NCBI GenBank assembly: GCA_026545225.1 | Contig: CM048850.1 | Span: forward strand, 558,001-622,000 | Direction of reading: 5' to 3' | DNA from: Cornus controversa | Taxonomy: Eukaryota > Streptophyta > Magnoliopsida > Cornales > Cornaceae | Length of the DNA: 64,000 bases | Part shown: positions 49,118 through 62,550 of the stretch, in pieces | How positions within the stretch are numbered: the stretch's first letter is position 1 | Layout of the letters: every line of letters begins with the position of its first letter | Notes under the pieces: generated by a model | Database searches by the model: none | The model's input: the letters and a program-made list of their open reading frames with translations, nothing else | Told to the model about the DNA's origin: nothing | Program-made: the position numbers and the translations under genes

Positions 49118-52100
49118 GAGTTGTTTTGATTTTAAAAGTCCAATTCCAAGAGAAATCGTGCTATACTCAGAATCATGCATTGCTTTGTGCCAAATTCGAC
49201 CGTTTAGACGTCGAAAAGAAACAACGAGCATGTCGATCCCAACTTGATCCTATTCGGTTTGAGTCATTTTATTGAATACCTGCAATTGGTAGCGGAAATT
49301 GTGCATAATCACAACTGTGGGATGCTTTGTCACGAATTCGACTGTCTAGACATCCAAAAGAAAGGAGCAAGTCAACAACGATTTTAAACTTACTTTGTCT
49401 GAGTTGCTTCGACTCAAAAAGTCCCATTCCAGGAGAAATTATGTTGTGCGATGCTTTTTCCTGAATTCGACCGTCTGGAAGTCGGAAAGAAACAATGTGC
49501 ACGTCAATCCGGTCTCCATCCATTTTTGTTTGATTTGTTCTTATTCGAAAAGACCCATTCCAAGAAGAAACCTTGCACGATCATAAACCGTGCGGTGTTT
49601 TGTGCCAGATTCTACCGTCTTGACTTGCAGAAGAAATGAGCATCGCAACAACGATTTTAAACTACTTTCGTTTGAGTTGTTTTGATTCGAAAAGTCCCAT
49701 TCCTTGAGAAATCTTGCCACAATCAGTTTCGTATATTGGTTTTTGCCAAACTCGACCGGTTTGATGTCCAAAAGAAACGACAAGCACGTTGATCAGATTT
49801 TCATCCTACTTTTTTTGAGTAGTTATGAATCGAAGTGAGCAACTCCGTGTAGAAATCGTGTATGATAACAACCTTGTGCTGCTTTGTGCCAACTTTGATT
49901 GTCTGGACGTTTAAAAGGAACAATGAGGAAGCTGTCAACGATTTTAAACTAGTTTCGTTTGAGTTATTTTGATTCGAGAAGCCCCATTCCTAGAGAAATC
50001 GTGACACAATCAGAATTGTACGTTGCTGGTTGCCAAATTAGACCGTCAAGACGTCCAAAAGAAACGACGAGCATGTCGATCCGATCTTCATCATGTTTTG
50101 TTTGAGTCGTTACGAATCGAAAAGAACTATTCCTTGCAGAAATAAAGCATGACAACAACAGTTTTAAACTAGCTTTGTTTGAGATGCTTTGATTTAAAAA
50201 GTCCCATTCCTAGAGAAATTGTGCCATAATTAAAACCGTACGTTGCTTTTTCCCGAATTCGACCGTCTGGACGTCAAAAGCAAGCAATGATCGTGCCAAT
50301 CCGATCTTCATCCTATTTTGTTTAAGTCGTTCTGATTCAGAAAGAGCAATTCTTAAAAGAAATGGTGCGTGATCACAACCGTATGGTGCTTTGTGCCAAA
50401 TTCGACCATATGTACATCCAAAAGAAATGGGCATGGCAACAACATTTTTGAACTAGCTTCATTTGAGTTGTTTTGATTTTAAAAGTCCCAATCCAAGAGA
50501 AATCGTGCTATACTCAGAATCATGCATTGCTTTGTGCCAAATTCGACCGTTTAGACGTCGAAAAGAAACAACGAGCATGTCGATCCCAACTTGATCCTGT
50601 TCTGTTTGAGTCATTTTATTCAATACCAGCAATTCGTAGCAGAAATTGTGCATGATCACAACTGTGGGATGCTTTGTCACGAATTCGACCGTCTAGACAT
50701 CCAAAATAAAGGAGCAAGTCAACAACGATTTTAAACTTGCTTTGTCTGAGTTGCTTCGACTCGAAAAGTCCCATTCCAGGAGAAATTATGTTGTGCGATT
50801 CTTTTTCCTGAATTCGACCGTCTGGAAGTCGGAAAGAAAGAATGTGCATGTCAATCCGGTCTCCATCCATTTTTGTTTGATTTGTTCTTATTCGAAAAGA
50901 CCCATTCCAAGAAGAAACCTTGCACGATCATAAACCGTGCGGTGTTTTGTGCCAGATTCTACCGTCTTGACTTGCAGAAGAAATGAGCATCGCAACAACG
51001 ATTTTAAACTAGTTTCGTTTGAGTTGTTTTGATTCGAAAAGTCCCATTCCTTGAGAAATCTTGCCACAATCAGTTTCGTATGTTGCTTTTTGCGAAACTC
51101 GACCGGTTTGATGTCCAAAAGAAACGACAAGCACGTTGATCAGATCTTCATCCTACTTTTTTTGAGTAGTTATGAATCGAAGTGAGCAACTCCGTGTAGA
51201 AATCGTGTATGATAACAACCTTGTGCTGCTTTGTGCCAAGTTTGATTGTCTGGACGTTTAAAAGTAACAATTAGCAAGCTATCAACGATTTTCGTTTGAG
51301 TTATTTTGATTCGAAAAGCCCAATCCTAGAGAAATCGTGCCACAATCAGAATCGTACGTTATTTGTTACCAAATTAGACCGTCAAGACGTCGAAAAGAAA
51401 CGACGAGCATGTCGATCCGATCTTCATCATGTTTTGTTTGAGTCGTTACGAATCGAAAAGAACTATTCCTTGCAGAAATCAAGCATGACAACAACAGTTT
51501 TAAACTATCTGTGTTTGAGATGCTTTGATTTAAAAAGCCCCATTCCTAGAGAAATTGTGCCATAATTAAAACCGTACGTTGCTTTTTCCCGAATTCGACC
51601 GTCTGGACGTCGAAAGCAAGCAATGATCGTGCCAATCCGATCTTCATCCTATTTTGTTTAAGTCGTTCTGATTCAGAAAGAGCAATTCTTTCCAAAAATG
51701 GTGCGTGATCACAACCGTATGGTGCTTTATGCCAAAATCGACCATATGTACATCCGAAAGAAATGGGCATGGCAACAACAATTTTGAACTAGCTTCAGTT
51801 GAGTTGTTTTGATTTTAAAAGTCCAATTCCAAGAGAAATCGTGCTATACTCAGAATCATGCATTGCTTTGTGCCAAATTCGACCGTTTAGACGTCGAAAA
51901 GAAACAACGAGCATGTGGATCCCAACTTGATCCTATTCGGTTTGAGTCATTTTATTCAATACCTGCAATTGGTAGCGGAAATTGTGCATAATCACAACTG
52001 TGGGATGCTTTGTCACGAATTCGACTGTCTAGACATCCAAAAGAAAGGAGCAAGTCAACAACGATTTTAAACTTGCTTTGTCTGAGTTGCTTCGACTCGA

Positions 52101-53600
52101 AAAGTCCCATTCCAGGAGAAATTATGTTGTGCGATGCTTTTTCCTGAATTCGACCGTCTGGAAGTCGGAAAGAAACAATGTGCACGTCAATCCGGTCTCC
52201 ATCCATTTTTGTTTGATTTGTTCTTATTCGAAAAGACCCATTCCAAGAAGAAACCTTGCACGATCATAAACCGTGCGGTGTTTTGTGCCAGATTCTACCG
52301 TCTTGACTTGCAGAAGAAATGAGCATCGCAACAACGATTTTAAACTACTTTCGTTTGAGTTGTTTTGATTCGAAAAGTCCCATTCCTTGAGAAATCTTGC
52401 CACAATCAGTTTCGTATATTGGTTTTTGCCAAACTCGACCGGTTTGATGTCCAAAAGAAACGACAAGCACGTTGATCAAATTTTCATCCTACTTTTTTTG
52501 AGTAGTTATGAATCGAAGTGAGCAACTCCGTGTAGAAATCGTGTATGATAACAACCTTGTGCTGCTTTGTGCCAACTTTGATTGTCTGGACGTTTAAAAG
52601 GAACAATGAGGAAGCTGTCAACGATTTTAAACTAGTTTCGTTTGAGTTATTTTGATTCGAGAAGCCCCATTCCTAGAGAAATTGTGACACAATCAGAATT
52701 GTACGTTGCTGGTTGCCAAATTAGACCGTCAAGACGTCCAAAAGAAACGACGAGCATGTCGATCCGATCTTCATCATGTTTTGTTTGAGTCGTTACGAAT
52801 CGAAAAGAACTATTCCTTGCAGAAATAAAGCATGACAACAACAGTTTTAAACTAGCTTTGTTTGAGATGCTTTGATTTAAAAAGTCCCATTCCTAGAGAA
52901 ATTGTGCCATAATTAAAATCGTACGTTGCTTTTTCCCGAATTCGACCGTCTGGACGTCAAAAGCAAGCAATGATCGTGCCAATCCGATCTTCATCCTATT
53001 TTGTTTAAGTCGTTCTGATTCAGAAGGAGCAATTCTTAAAAGAAATGGTGCGTGATCACAACCGTATGGTGCTTTGTGCCAAATTCGACCATATGTACAT
53101 CCGAAAGAAATGGGCATGGCAACAACATTTTTGAACTAGCTTCATTTGAGTTGTTTTGATTTTAAAAGTCCCAATCCAAGAGAAATCGTGCTATACTCAG
53201 AATCATGCATTGCTTTGTGCCAAATTCGACCGTTTAGACGTCGAAAAGAAACAACGAGCATGTCGATCCCAACTTGATCCTGTTCTGTTTGAGTCATTTT
53301 ATTCAATACCAGCAATTCGTAGCAGAAATTGTGCATGATCACAACTGTGGGATGCTTTGTCACGAATTCGACCGTCTAGACATCCAAAATAAAGGAGCAA
53401 GTCAACAACGATTTTAAACTTGCTTTGTCTGAGTTGCTTCGACTCGAAAAGTCCCATTCCAGGAGAAATTATGTTGTGCGATTCTTTTTCCTGAATTCGA
53501 CCGTCTGGAAGTCGGAAAGAAAGAATGTGCACGTCAATCCGGTCTCCATCCATTTTTGTTTGATTTGTTCTTATTCGAAAAGACCCATTCCAAGAAGAAA
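49118..53600. repeat. Two-unit (2683-bp) tandem duplication
   Basis: Segments 49118 to about 50900 and 51801 to about 53600 share private variants at an offset of 2683 bp. Examples: 'cttcagttgagttg', 'cgactgtctagac', 'cgtatattggtttttgcc', and 'caattcttaaaagaaatgg' followed by 'aacaacatttttgaac'. The pair is one L plus one S unit (1347 + 1336). Confidence 0.82.
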
Positions 53601-54250
53601 CCTTGCAGGATCATAAACCGTGCGGTGTTTTATTCCAGATTCTACCATCTTGACTTGCAGAAGAAATGAGCATCGCAACAACGATTTTAAACTAGTTTCG
53701 TTTGAGTTGTTTTGATTCGAAAAGTCCCATTCCTTGAGAAATCTTGCCACAATCAGTTTCTTATGTTGCTTTTTGTGAAACTCGACCGGTTTGATGTCCA
53801 AAAGAAACGACAAGCACGTTGATCAGATCTTCATCCTACTTTTTTTGAGTAGTTATGAATCGAAGTGAGCAACTCCGTGTAGAAATCGTGTATGATAACA
53901 ACCTTGTGCTACTTTGTGCCAACTTTGATTGTCTGGACGTTTAAAAGGAACAATGAGGATGCTGTCAACGATTTTAAACTAGTTTTGTTTGAGTTATTTT
54001 GATTCGAGAAGCCCCATTCCTAGAGAAATCGACACAATCAGAATTGTACGTTACTGGTTGCCAAATTAGACCGTCAAGACGTCCAAAAGAAACGACGAGC
54101 ATGTCGATCCGATCTTCATCATGTTTTGTCTGAGTCGTTACGAATCGAAAAGAACTATTCCTTGCAGAAATCAAGCATGACAACAATGTTTTAAACTATC
54201 TTTGTTTGAGATGCTTTGATTTAAAAAGTCCCATTCCTAGAGAAATTGTG
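50600..54250. repeat. Large duplicated block, copy 1 (offset 5364 bp)
   Basis: Private variants recur at +5364 bp in 55960-59610. Examples: 'gaaaagcccaatcctag' (about 51315 and 56678), 'gtgcgattctttttcctg', 'cttgcaggatcataaac' (about 53603 and 58967), and a 2-bp deletion 'gagaaatcgacacaatc' (54023 and 59387). Copy 1 alone has a further one-base deletion in 'gacaacaatgtttt' near 54183. Confidence 0.83.
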
Positions 54251-54491
54251 CCATAATTAAAATCGTACGTTGCTTTTTCTCGAATTCGACCGTCTGGACG
54301 TCAAAAGCAAGCAATGATCGTGCCAATCCGATCTTCATCCTATTTTGTTTAAGTCGTTCTGATTCAGAAAGAGCAATTCTTTACAGAAATGGAGCATGAT
54401 CACAACCATATGGTGCTTTATGCCAAAATCGACCATATGTACATCCGAAAGAAATGGGCATGGCAACAACAATTTTGAACTAGCTTCATTT

Positions 54492-55828
54492 GAGTTGTTT
54501 TGATTTTAAAAGTCCAATTCCAAGAGAAATCGTGCTATACTCAGAATCATGCATTGCTTTGTGCCAAATTCGACCGTTTAGACGTCGAAAAGAAACAACG
54601 AGCATGTCGATCCCAACTTGATCCTGTTCGGTTTGAGTCATTTTATTCAATACCAGCAATTCGTAGCGAAAATTGTGCATGATCACAACTGTGGGATGCT
54701 TTGTCACGAATTCGACCGTCTAGACATCCAAAAGAAAGGAGCAAGTCAACAACGATTTTAAACTTGCTTTGTCTGAGTTGCTTCGACTCGAAAAGTCCCA
54801 TTCCAGGAGAAATTATGTCGTGCGATGCTTTTTCCCGAATTCGACCGTCTGGAAGTCGAAAAGAAACAATGTGCACGTCAATCCGGTCTCCATCCATTTT
54901 TGTTTGATTTGTTCTTATTCGAAAAGACCCATTCCAAGAAGAAACCTTGCACGATCATAAACCGTGCGGTGTTTTGTGCCAGATTCTACCGTCTTGACTT
55001 CCAGAAGAAATGATCATTGCAACAATGATTTTAAACTAGCTTCCTTTGTGTTGTTTTGATTCGAAAAGTCCTATTCCTTGATAGATCTTTTCACAATCAG
55101 TTTTGTACGTTGCTTTCTGCCAAACTCGACCGGTTTGATGTGCAAAAGAAACGACAAGCACGTTGATCACATCTTCATCCTACGTTTTTTGAGTAGTTAT
55201 GAATCGAAAAGAGCAATTCCTTGTAGAAATCGTGTATGATCACAACCTTATGGTGGTTTGTGCTAACTCTGATTGTCTGGACATTTAAAATAAACAATTA
55301 GCAAGCTATCAGCGATTTTCGTTTGAGTTATTTTGATTCGAAAAGCCCCATTCCTAGAGAAATCGTGCCACAATCAGAATCGTACGTTATTTGTTACCAA
55401 ATTAGACCGTCAAGACGTCGAAAAGGAACGACGAGCATGTCGATCCGATCTTCATCATGTTTTGTTTGAGTTGTTACGAATCGAAAAGAACAATTCCTTG
55501 CAGAAATCAAGCATGACAACAACAGTTTTAAACTATCTGTGTTTGAGATGCTTTGATTTAAAAAGCCCCATTCCTTGAGAAATTGTGTCATAATTAAAAC
55601 CGTACATTGCTTTTTCCCGAATTCGACCGTCTGGACGTCAAAAGCAAGCAATGATCGTGCCAATCCGATCTTCATCCTATTTTGTTTAAGTCGTTCTGAT
55701 TCAGAAAGGGCAATTCTTTACAGAAATGGTGCGTGATCACAACCATATGGTGCTTTATGCCAAAATCGACCATATGTACATCCGAAAGAAATGGGCATGG
55801 CAACAACAATTTTGAACTAACTTCATTT
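54492..55828. repeat. S unit repeated at 62551 (offset 8059 bp)
   Basis: This unit and that at 62551-63887 share private variants: 'aaaataaacaattagc', 'atcagcgattttcg', 'gaaaaggaacgacgag', 'gagttgttacgaatcg', 'ccgtacattgc' and 'agaaagggcaattc'. Both are 1337 bp. Confidence 0.82.
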
Positions 55829-55959
55829 GAGTTGTTTTGATTTTAAAAGTCCAATTCCAAGAGAAATCGTGCTATACTCAGAATCATGCATTGCTTTGTG
55901 CCAAATTCGACCGTTTAGACGTCGAAAAGAAACAACGAGCATGTCGATCCCAACTTGAT

Positions 55960-58900
55960 CCTGTTCTGTTTGAGTCATTTTATTCAATACCAGCAATTCG
56001 TAGCAGAAATTGTGCATGATCACAACTGTGGGATGCTTTGTCACGAATTCGACCGTCTAGACATCCAAAATAAAGGAGCAAGTCAACAACGATTTTAAAC
56101 TTGCTTTGTCTGAGTTGCTTCGACTCGAAAAGTCCCATTCCAGGAGAAATTATGTTGTGCGATTCTTTTTCCTGAATTCGACCGTCTGGAAGTCGGAAAG
56201 AAAGAATGTGCATGTCAATCCGGTCTCCATCCATTTTTGTTTGATTTGTTCTTATTCGAAAAGACCCATTCCAAGAAGAAACCTTGCACGATCATAAACC
56301 GTGCGGTGTTTTGTGCCAGATTCTACCGTCTTGACTTGCAGAAGAAATGAGCATCGCAACAACGATTTTAAACTAGTTTCGTTTGAGTTGTTTTGATTCG
56401 AAAAGTCCCATTCCTTGAGAAATCTTGCCACAATCAGTTTCGTATGTTGCTTTTTGCGAAACTCGACCGGTTTGATGTCCAAAAGAAACGACAAGCACGT
56501 TGATCAGATCTTCATCCTACTTTTTTTGAGTAGTTATGAATCGAAGTGAGCAACTCCGTGTAGAAATCGTGTATGATAACAACCTTGTGCTGCTTTGTGC
56601 CAAGTTTGATTGTCTGGACGTTTAAAAGTAACAATTAGCAAGCTATCAACGATTTTCGTTTGAGTTATTTTGATTCGAAAAGCCCAATCCTAGAGAAATC
56701 GTGCCACAATCAGAATCGTACGTTATTTGTTACCAAATTAGACCGTCAAGACGTCGAAAAGAAACGACGAGCATGTCGATCCGATCTTCATCATGTTTTG
56801 TTTGAGTCGTTACGAATCGAAAAGAACTATTCCTTGCAGAAATCAAGCATGACAACAACAGTTTTAAACTATCTGTGTTTGAGATGCTTTGATTTAAAAA
56901 GCCCCATTCCTAGAGAAATTGTGCCATAATTAAAACCGTACGTTGCTTTTTCCCGAATTCGACCGTCTGGACGTCGAAAGCAAGCAATGATCGTGCCAAT
57001 CCGATCTTCATCCTATTTTGTTTAAGTCGTTCTGATTCAGAAAGAGCAATTCTTTACAAAAATGGTGCGTGATCACAACCGTATGGTGCTTTATGCCAAA
57101 ATCGACCATATGTACATCCGAAAGAAATGGGCATGGCAACAACAATTTTGAACTAGCTTCAGTTGAGTTGTTTTGATTTTAAAAGTCCAATTCCAAGAGA
57201 AATCGTGCTATACTCAGAATCATGCATTGCTTTGTGCCAAATTCGACCGTTTAGACGTCGAAAAGAAACAACGAGCATGTCGATCCCAACTTGATCCTAT
57301 TCGGTTTGAGTCATTTTATTCAATACCTGCAATTGGTAGCGGAAATTGTGCATAATCACAACTGTGGGATGCTTTGTCACGAATTCGACTGTCTAGACAT
57401 CCAAAAGAAAGGAGCAAGTCAACAACGATTTTAAACTTGCTTTGTCTGAGTTGCTTCGACTCGAAAAGTCCCATTCCAGGAGAAATTATGTTGTGCGATG
57501 CTTTTTCCTGAATTCGACCGTCTGGAAGTCGGAAAGAAACAATGTGCACGTCAATCCGGTCTCCATCCATTTTTGTTTGATTTGTTCTTATTCGAAAAGA
57601 CCCATTCCAAGAAGAAACCTTGCACGATCATAAACCGTGCGGTGTTTTGTGCCAGATTCTACCGTCTTGACTTGTAGAAGAAATGAGCATCGCAACAACG
57701 ATTTTAAACTACTTTCGTTTGAGTTGTTTTGATTCGAAAAGTCCCATTCCTTGAGAAATCTTGCCACAATCAGTTTCGTATGTTGCTTTTTGCAAACCTC
57801 GACCGGTTTGATGTCCAAAAGAAACGACAATCACGTTGATCAGATCTTCATCCTACTTTTTTTGAGTAGTTATGAATCGAAGTGAGCAACTCCGTGTAGA
57901 AATCGTGTATGATAACAACCTTGTGCTGCTTTGTGCCAACTTTGATTGTCTGGACGTTTAAAAGGAACAATGAGGAAGCTGTCAATGATTTTAAACTAGT
58001 TTCGTTTGAGTTATTTTGATTCGAGAAGCCCCATTCCTAGAGAAATCGTGACACAATCAGAATTGTACGTTGCTGGTTGCCAAATTAGACCGTCAAGACG
58101 TCGAAAAGAAACGACGAGCATGTCGATCCGATCTTCATCATGTTTTGTTTGAGTCGTTACGAATCGAAAAGAACTATTCCTTGCAGAAATAAAGCATGAC
58201 AACAACAGTTTTAAACTAGCTTTGTTTGAGATGCTTTGATTTAAAAAGTCCCATTCCTAGAGAAATTGTGCCATAATTAAAACCGTACGTTGCTTTTTCC
58301 CGAATTCGACCGTCTGGACGTCAAAAGCAAGCAATGATCGTGCCAATCCGATCTTCATCCTATTTTGTTTAAGTCGTTCTGATTCAGAAGGAGCAATTCT
58401 TAAAAGAAATGGTGCGTGATCACAACCGTATGGTGCTTTGTGCCAAATTCGACCATATGTACATCCGAAAGAAATGGGCATGGCAACAACATTTTTGAAC
58501 TAGCTTCATTTGAGTTGTTTTGATTTTAAAATTCCCAATCCAAGAGAAATCGTGCTATACTCAGAATCATGCATTGCTTTGTGCCAAATTCGACCGTTTA
58601 GACGTCGAAAAGAAACAACGAGCATGTCGATCCCAACTTGATCCTGTTCTGTTTGAGTCATTTTATTCAATACCAGCAATTCGTAGCAGAAATTGTGCAT
58701 GATCACAACTGTGGGATGCTTTGTCACGAATTCGACCGTCTAGACATCCAAAATAAAGGAGCAAGTCAACAACGATTTTAAACTTGCTTTGTCTGAGTTG
58801 CTTCGACTCGAAAAGTCCCATTCCAGGAGAAATTATGTTGTGCGATTCTTTTTCCTGAATTCGACCGTCTGGAAGTCGGAAAGAAAGAATGTGCACGTCA

Positions 58901-59610
58901 ATCCGGTCTCCATCCATTTTTGTTTGATTTGTTCTTATTCGAAAAGACCCATTCCAAGAAGAAACCTTGCAGGATCATAAACCGTGCGGTGTTTTATGCC
59001 AGATTCTACCATCTTGACTTGCAGAAGAAATGAGCATCGCAACAACGATTTTAAACTAGTTTCGTTTGAGTTGTTTTGATTCGAAAAGTCCCATTCCTTG
59101 AGAAATCTTGCCACAATCAGTTTCTTATGTTGCTTTTTGTGAAACTCGACCGGTTTGATGTCCAAAAGAAACGACAAGCACGTTGATCAGATCTTCATCC
59201 TACTTTTTTTGAGTAGTTATGAATCGAAGTGAGCAACTCCGTGTAGAAATCGTGTATGATAACAACCTTGTGCTACTTTGTGCCAACTTTGATTGTCTGG
59301 ACGTTTAAAAGGAACAATGAGGATGCTGTCAACGATTTTAAACTAGTTTTGTTTGAGTTATTTTGATTCGAGAAGCCCCATTCCTAGAGAAATCGACACA
59401 ATCAGAATTGTACGTTACTGGTTGCCAAATTAGACCGTCAAGACGTCCAAAAGAAACGACGAGCATGTCGATCCGATCTTCATCATGTTTTGTCTGAGTC
59501 GTTACGAATCGAAAAGAACTATTCCTTGCAGAAATCAAGCATGACAACAACAGTTTTAAACTATCTTTGTTTGAGATGCTTTGATTTAAAAAGTCCCATT
59601 CCTAGAGAAA
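55960..59610. repeat. Large duplicated block, copy 2 (offset 5364 bp), with conversion patch
   Basis: Partner of 50600-54250. A local patch at about 57670-57840 departs from copy 1: it reads 'cttgtagaag', 'tgcaaacctcgacc' and 'acaatcacg', where copy 1 has 'cttgcagaag', 'tgccaaactcgacc' and 'acaagcacg'. The patch variants 'gcaaacctcgacc' and 'acaatcacg' are those of units near 2000, 22195 and 46270, which suggests gene conversion after duplication. Confidence 0.78.
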
Positions 59611-59929
59611 TTGTGCCATAATTAAAATCGTACGTTGCTTTTTCCCGAATTCGACCGTCTGGACGTCAAAAGCAAGCAATGATCGTGCCAATCCGATCTT
59701 CATCCTATTTCGTTTAAGTCGTTCTGATTCAGAAAGAGCAATTCTTTACAGAAATGGTGCGTGATCACAACCGTATGGCGCTTTGTGCCAAAATCGACCA
59801 TATGTACATCCGAAAGAAATGGGCATGGCAACAACATTTTTGAACTAGCTTCATTTGAGTTGTTTTGATTTTGAAAGTCCCAATCCAAGAGAAATCGTGC
59901 TATACTCAGAATCATGCATTGCTTTGTGC

Positions 59930-62550
59930 CAAATTCGACCGTTTAGACGTCGAAAAGAAACAACGAGCATGTCGATCCCAACTTGATCCTGTTCTGTTTG
60001 AGTCATTTTATTCAATACCAGCAATTTGTAGCAGAAATTGTGCATGATCACAACTGTGGGATGCTTTGTCACGAATTCGAGCATCTAGACATCGAAAAGA
60101 AAGGAGCAAGTCAACAACGATTTTAAACTTGCTTTGTCTGAGTTGCTTCGACTCAAATAGTTTCATTCCAGGAGAAATTATGTCGTGCGTTGCTTTTTCC
60201 CGAATTCGACCGTCTGGAAGTCGGAAAGAAACAATGTGCACGTCAATCCGGTCTCCATCCATTTTTGTTTGATTTATTCTTATTCGAAAAGACCCATTCC
60301 AAGAAGAAACCGTGCACGATCATAAACCGTGCGATGTTTTGTGCCAGATTTTACCATCTTGACTTGCAGAAGAAATGAGCATCGCAACAACGATTTTAAA
60401 CTAGTTTCGTTTGAGTTGTTTTGATTCGAAAAGTCCCATTCCTTGAGAAATCTTGCCACAATCAGTTTCGTATGTGGCTTTTTGCAAACCTCGACCGGTT
60501 TGATGTCCAAAAGAAATGACAATCACGTTGATCAGATCTTCATCCTACTTTTTTTGAGTAGTTATGAATCGAAGTGAGCAACTCCGTTTAGAAATCGTGT
60601 ATGATAACAACCTTGTGCTGCTCTGTGCCAACTTTGATTGTCTGGACGTTTAAAAGGAACAATGAGGAAGCTGTCAACGATTTTAAACTAGTTTCGTTTG
60701 AGTTATTTTGATTCGAGAAGCCCCATTCCTAGAGAAATCGTGACACAATCAGAATTGTACGTTGCTTGTTGCCAAATTAGACCGTCAAGACGTCCAACAG
60801 AAACGACGAGCATGTCGATCCGATCTTCATCATGTTTTGTTTGAGTCATTACGAATCGAAAAGAACAATTCCTTGCATAAATCAAGCATGACAACAACAG
60901 TTTTAAACTAGCTTTGTTTGAGATACTTTGATTTAAAAAGTCCCATTCCTAGAGAAATTGTGCCATAATTAAAACCGTACGTTGCTTTTTCTCGAATTCG
61001 ACCGTCTGGACGTCAAAAGCAAGCAATGATCGTGCCAATCCGATCTTCATCCTATTTTGTTTAAGTCGTTCTGATTCAGAAAGAGCAATTATTTACAGAA
61101 ATGGAGCATGATCACAACCATATGGTGCTTTATGCCAAAATCGACCATATGTACATCCGAAAGAAATGGGCATGGCAACAACAATTTTGAACTAGCTTCA
61201 TTTGAGTTGTTTTCATTTTAAAAGTCCAATTCCAAGAGAAATCGTGCTATACTCAGAATCATGCATTGCTTTGTGCCAAATTCGACCGTTTAGACGTGGA
61301 AAAGAAACAACGAGCATGTCGATCCCAACTTGATCCTGTTCTGTTTGAGTCATTTTATTCAATACCAGCAATTTGTAGCAGAAATTGTGCATGATCACAA
61401 CTGTGGGATGCTTTGTCACGAATTCGAGCATCTAGACATCGAAAAGAAAGGAGCAAGTCAACAACGATTTTAAACTTGCTTTGTCTGAGTTGCTTCGACT
61501 CAAATAGTTTCATTCCAGGAGAAATTATGTCGTGCGTTGCTTTTTCCCGAATTCGACCGTCTGGAAGTCGGAAAGAAACAATGTGCACGTCAATCCGGTC
61601 TCCATCCATTTTTGTTTGATTTATTCTTATTCGAAAAGACCCATTCCAAGAAGAAACCGTGCACGATCATAAACCGTGCGATGTTTTGTGCCAGATTTTA
61701 CCATCTTGACTTGCAGAAGAAATGAGCATCGCAACAACGATTTTAAACTAGTTTCGTTTGAGTTGTTTTGATTCGAAAAGTCCCATTCCTTGAGAAATCT
61801 TGCCACAATCAGTTTCGTATGTGGCTTTTTGCAAACCTCGACCGGTTTGATGTCCAAAAGAAATGACAATCACGTTGATCAGATCTTCATCCTACTTTTT
61901 TTGAGTAGTTATGAATCGAAGTGAGCAACTCCGTTTAGAAATCGTGTATGATAACAACCTTGTGCTGCTCTGTGCCAACTTTGATTGTCTGGACGTTTAA
62001 AAGGAACAATGAGGAAGCTGTCAACGATTTTAAACTAGTTTCGTTTGAGTTATTTTGATTCGAGAAGCCCCATTCCTAGAGAAATCGTGACACAATCAGA
62101 ATTGTACGTTGCTTGTTGCCAAATTAGACCGTCAAGACGTCCAACAGAAACGACGAGCATGTCGATCCGATCTTCATCATGTTTTGTTTGAGTCATTACG
62201 AATCGAAAAGAACAATTGCTTGCATAAATCAAGCATGACAACAACAGTTTTAAACTAGCTTTGTTTGAGATGCTTTGATTTAAAAAGTCCCATTCCTAGA
62301 GAAATTGTGCCATAATTAAAACCGTACGTTGCTTTTTCTCGAATTCGACCGTCTGGACGTCAAAAGCAAGCAATGATCGTGCCAATCCGATCTTCATCCT
62401 ATTTTGTTTAAGTCGTTCTGATTCAGAAAGAGCAATTCTTTACAGAAATGGAGCATGATCACAACCATATGGTGCTTTATGCCAAAATCGACCATATGTA
62501 CATCCGAAAGAAATGGGCATGGCAACAACAATTTTGAACTAGCTTCATTT
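59930..62550. repeat. Two near-identical tandem L units
   Basis: From about 59930 each base matches the base 1347 bp downstream, with only scattered differences noticed: 'gagatactttg'/'gagatgctttg' near 60925/62272, 'caattatttac'/'caattctttac' near 61090/62437, and 'aattccttgc'/'aattgcttgc' near 60868/62215. Private markers are 'cgagcatctagacatcg', 'ctcaaatagtttc', 'gtgcgatgttttg' and 'atgtggctttttg'. Confidence 0.83.
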
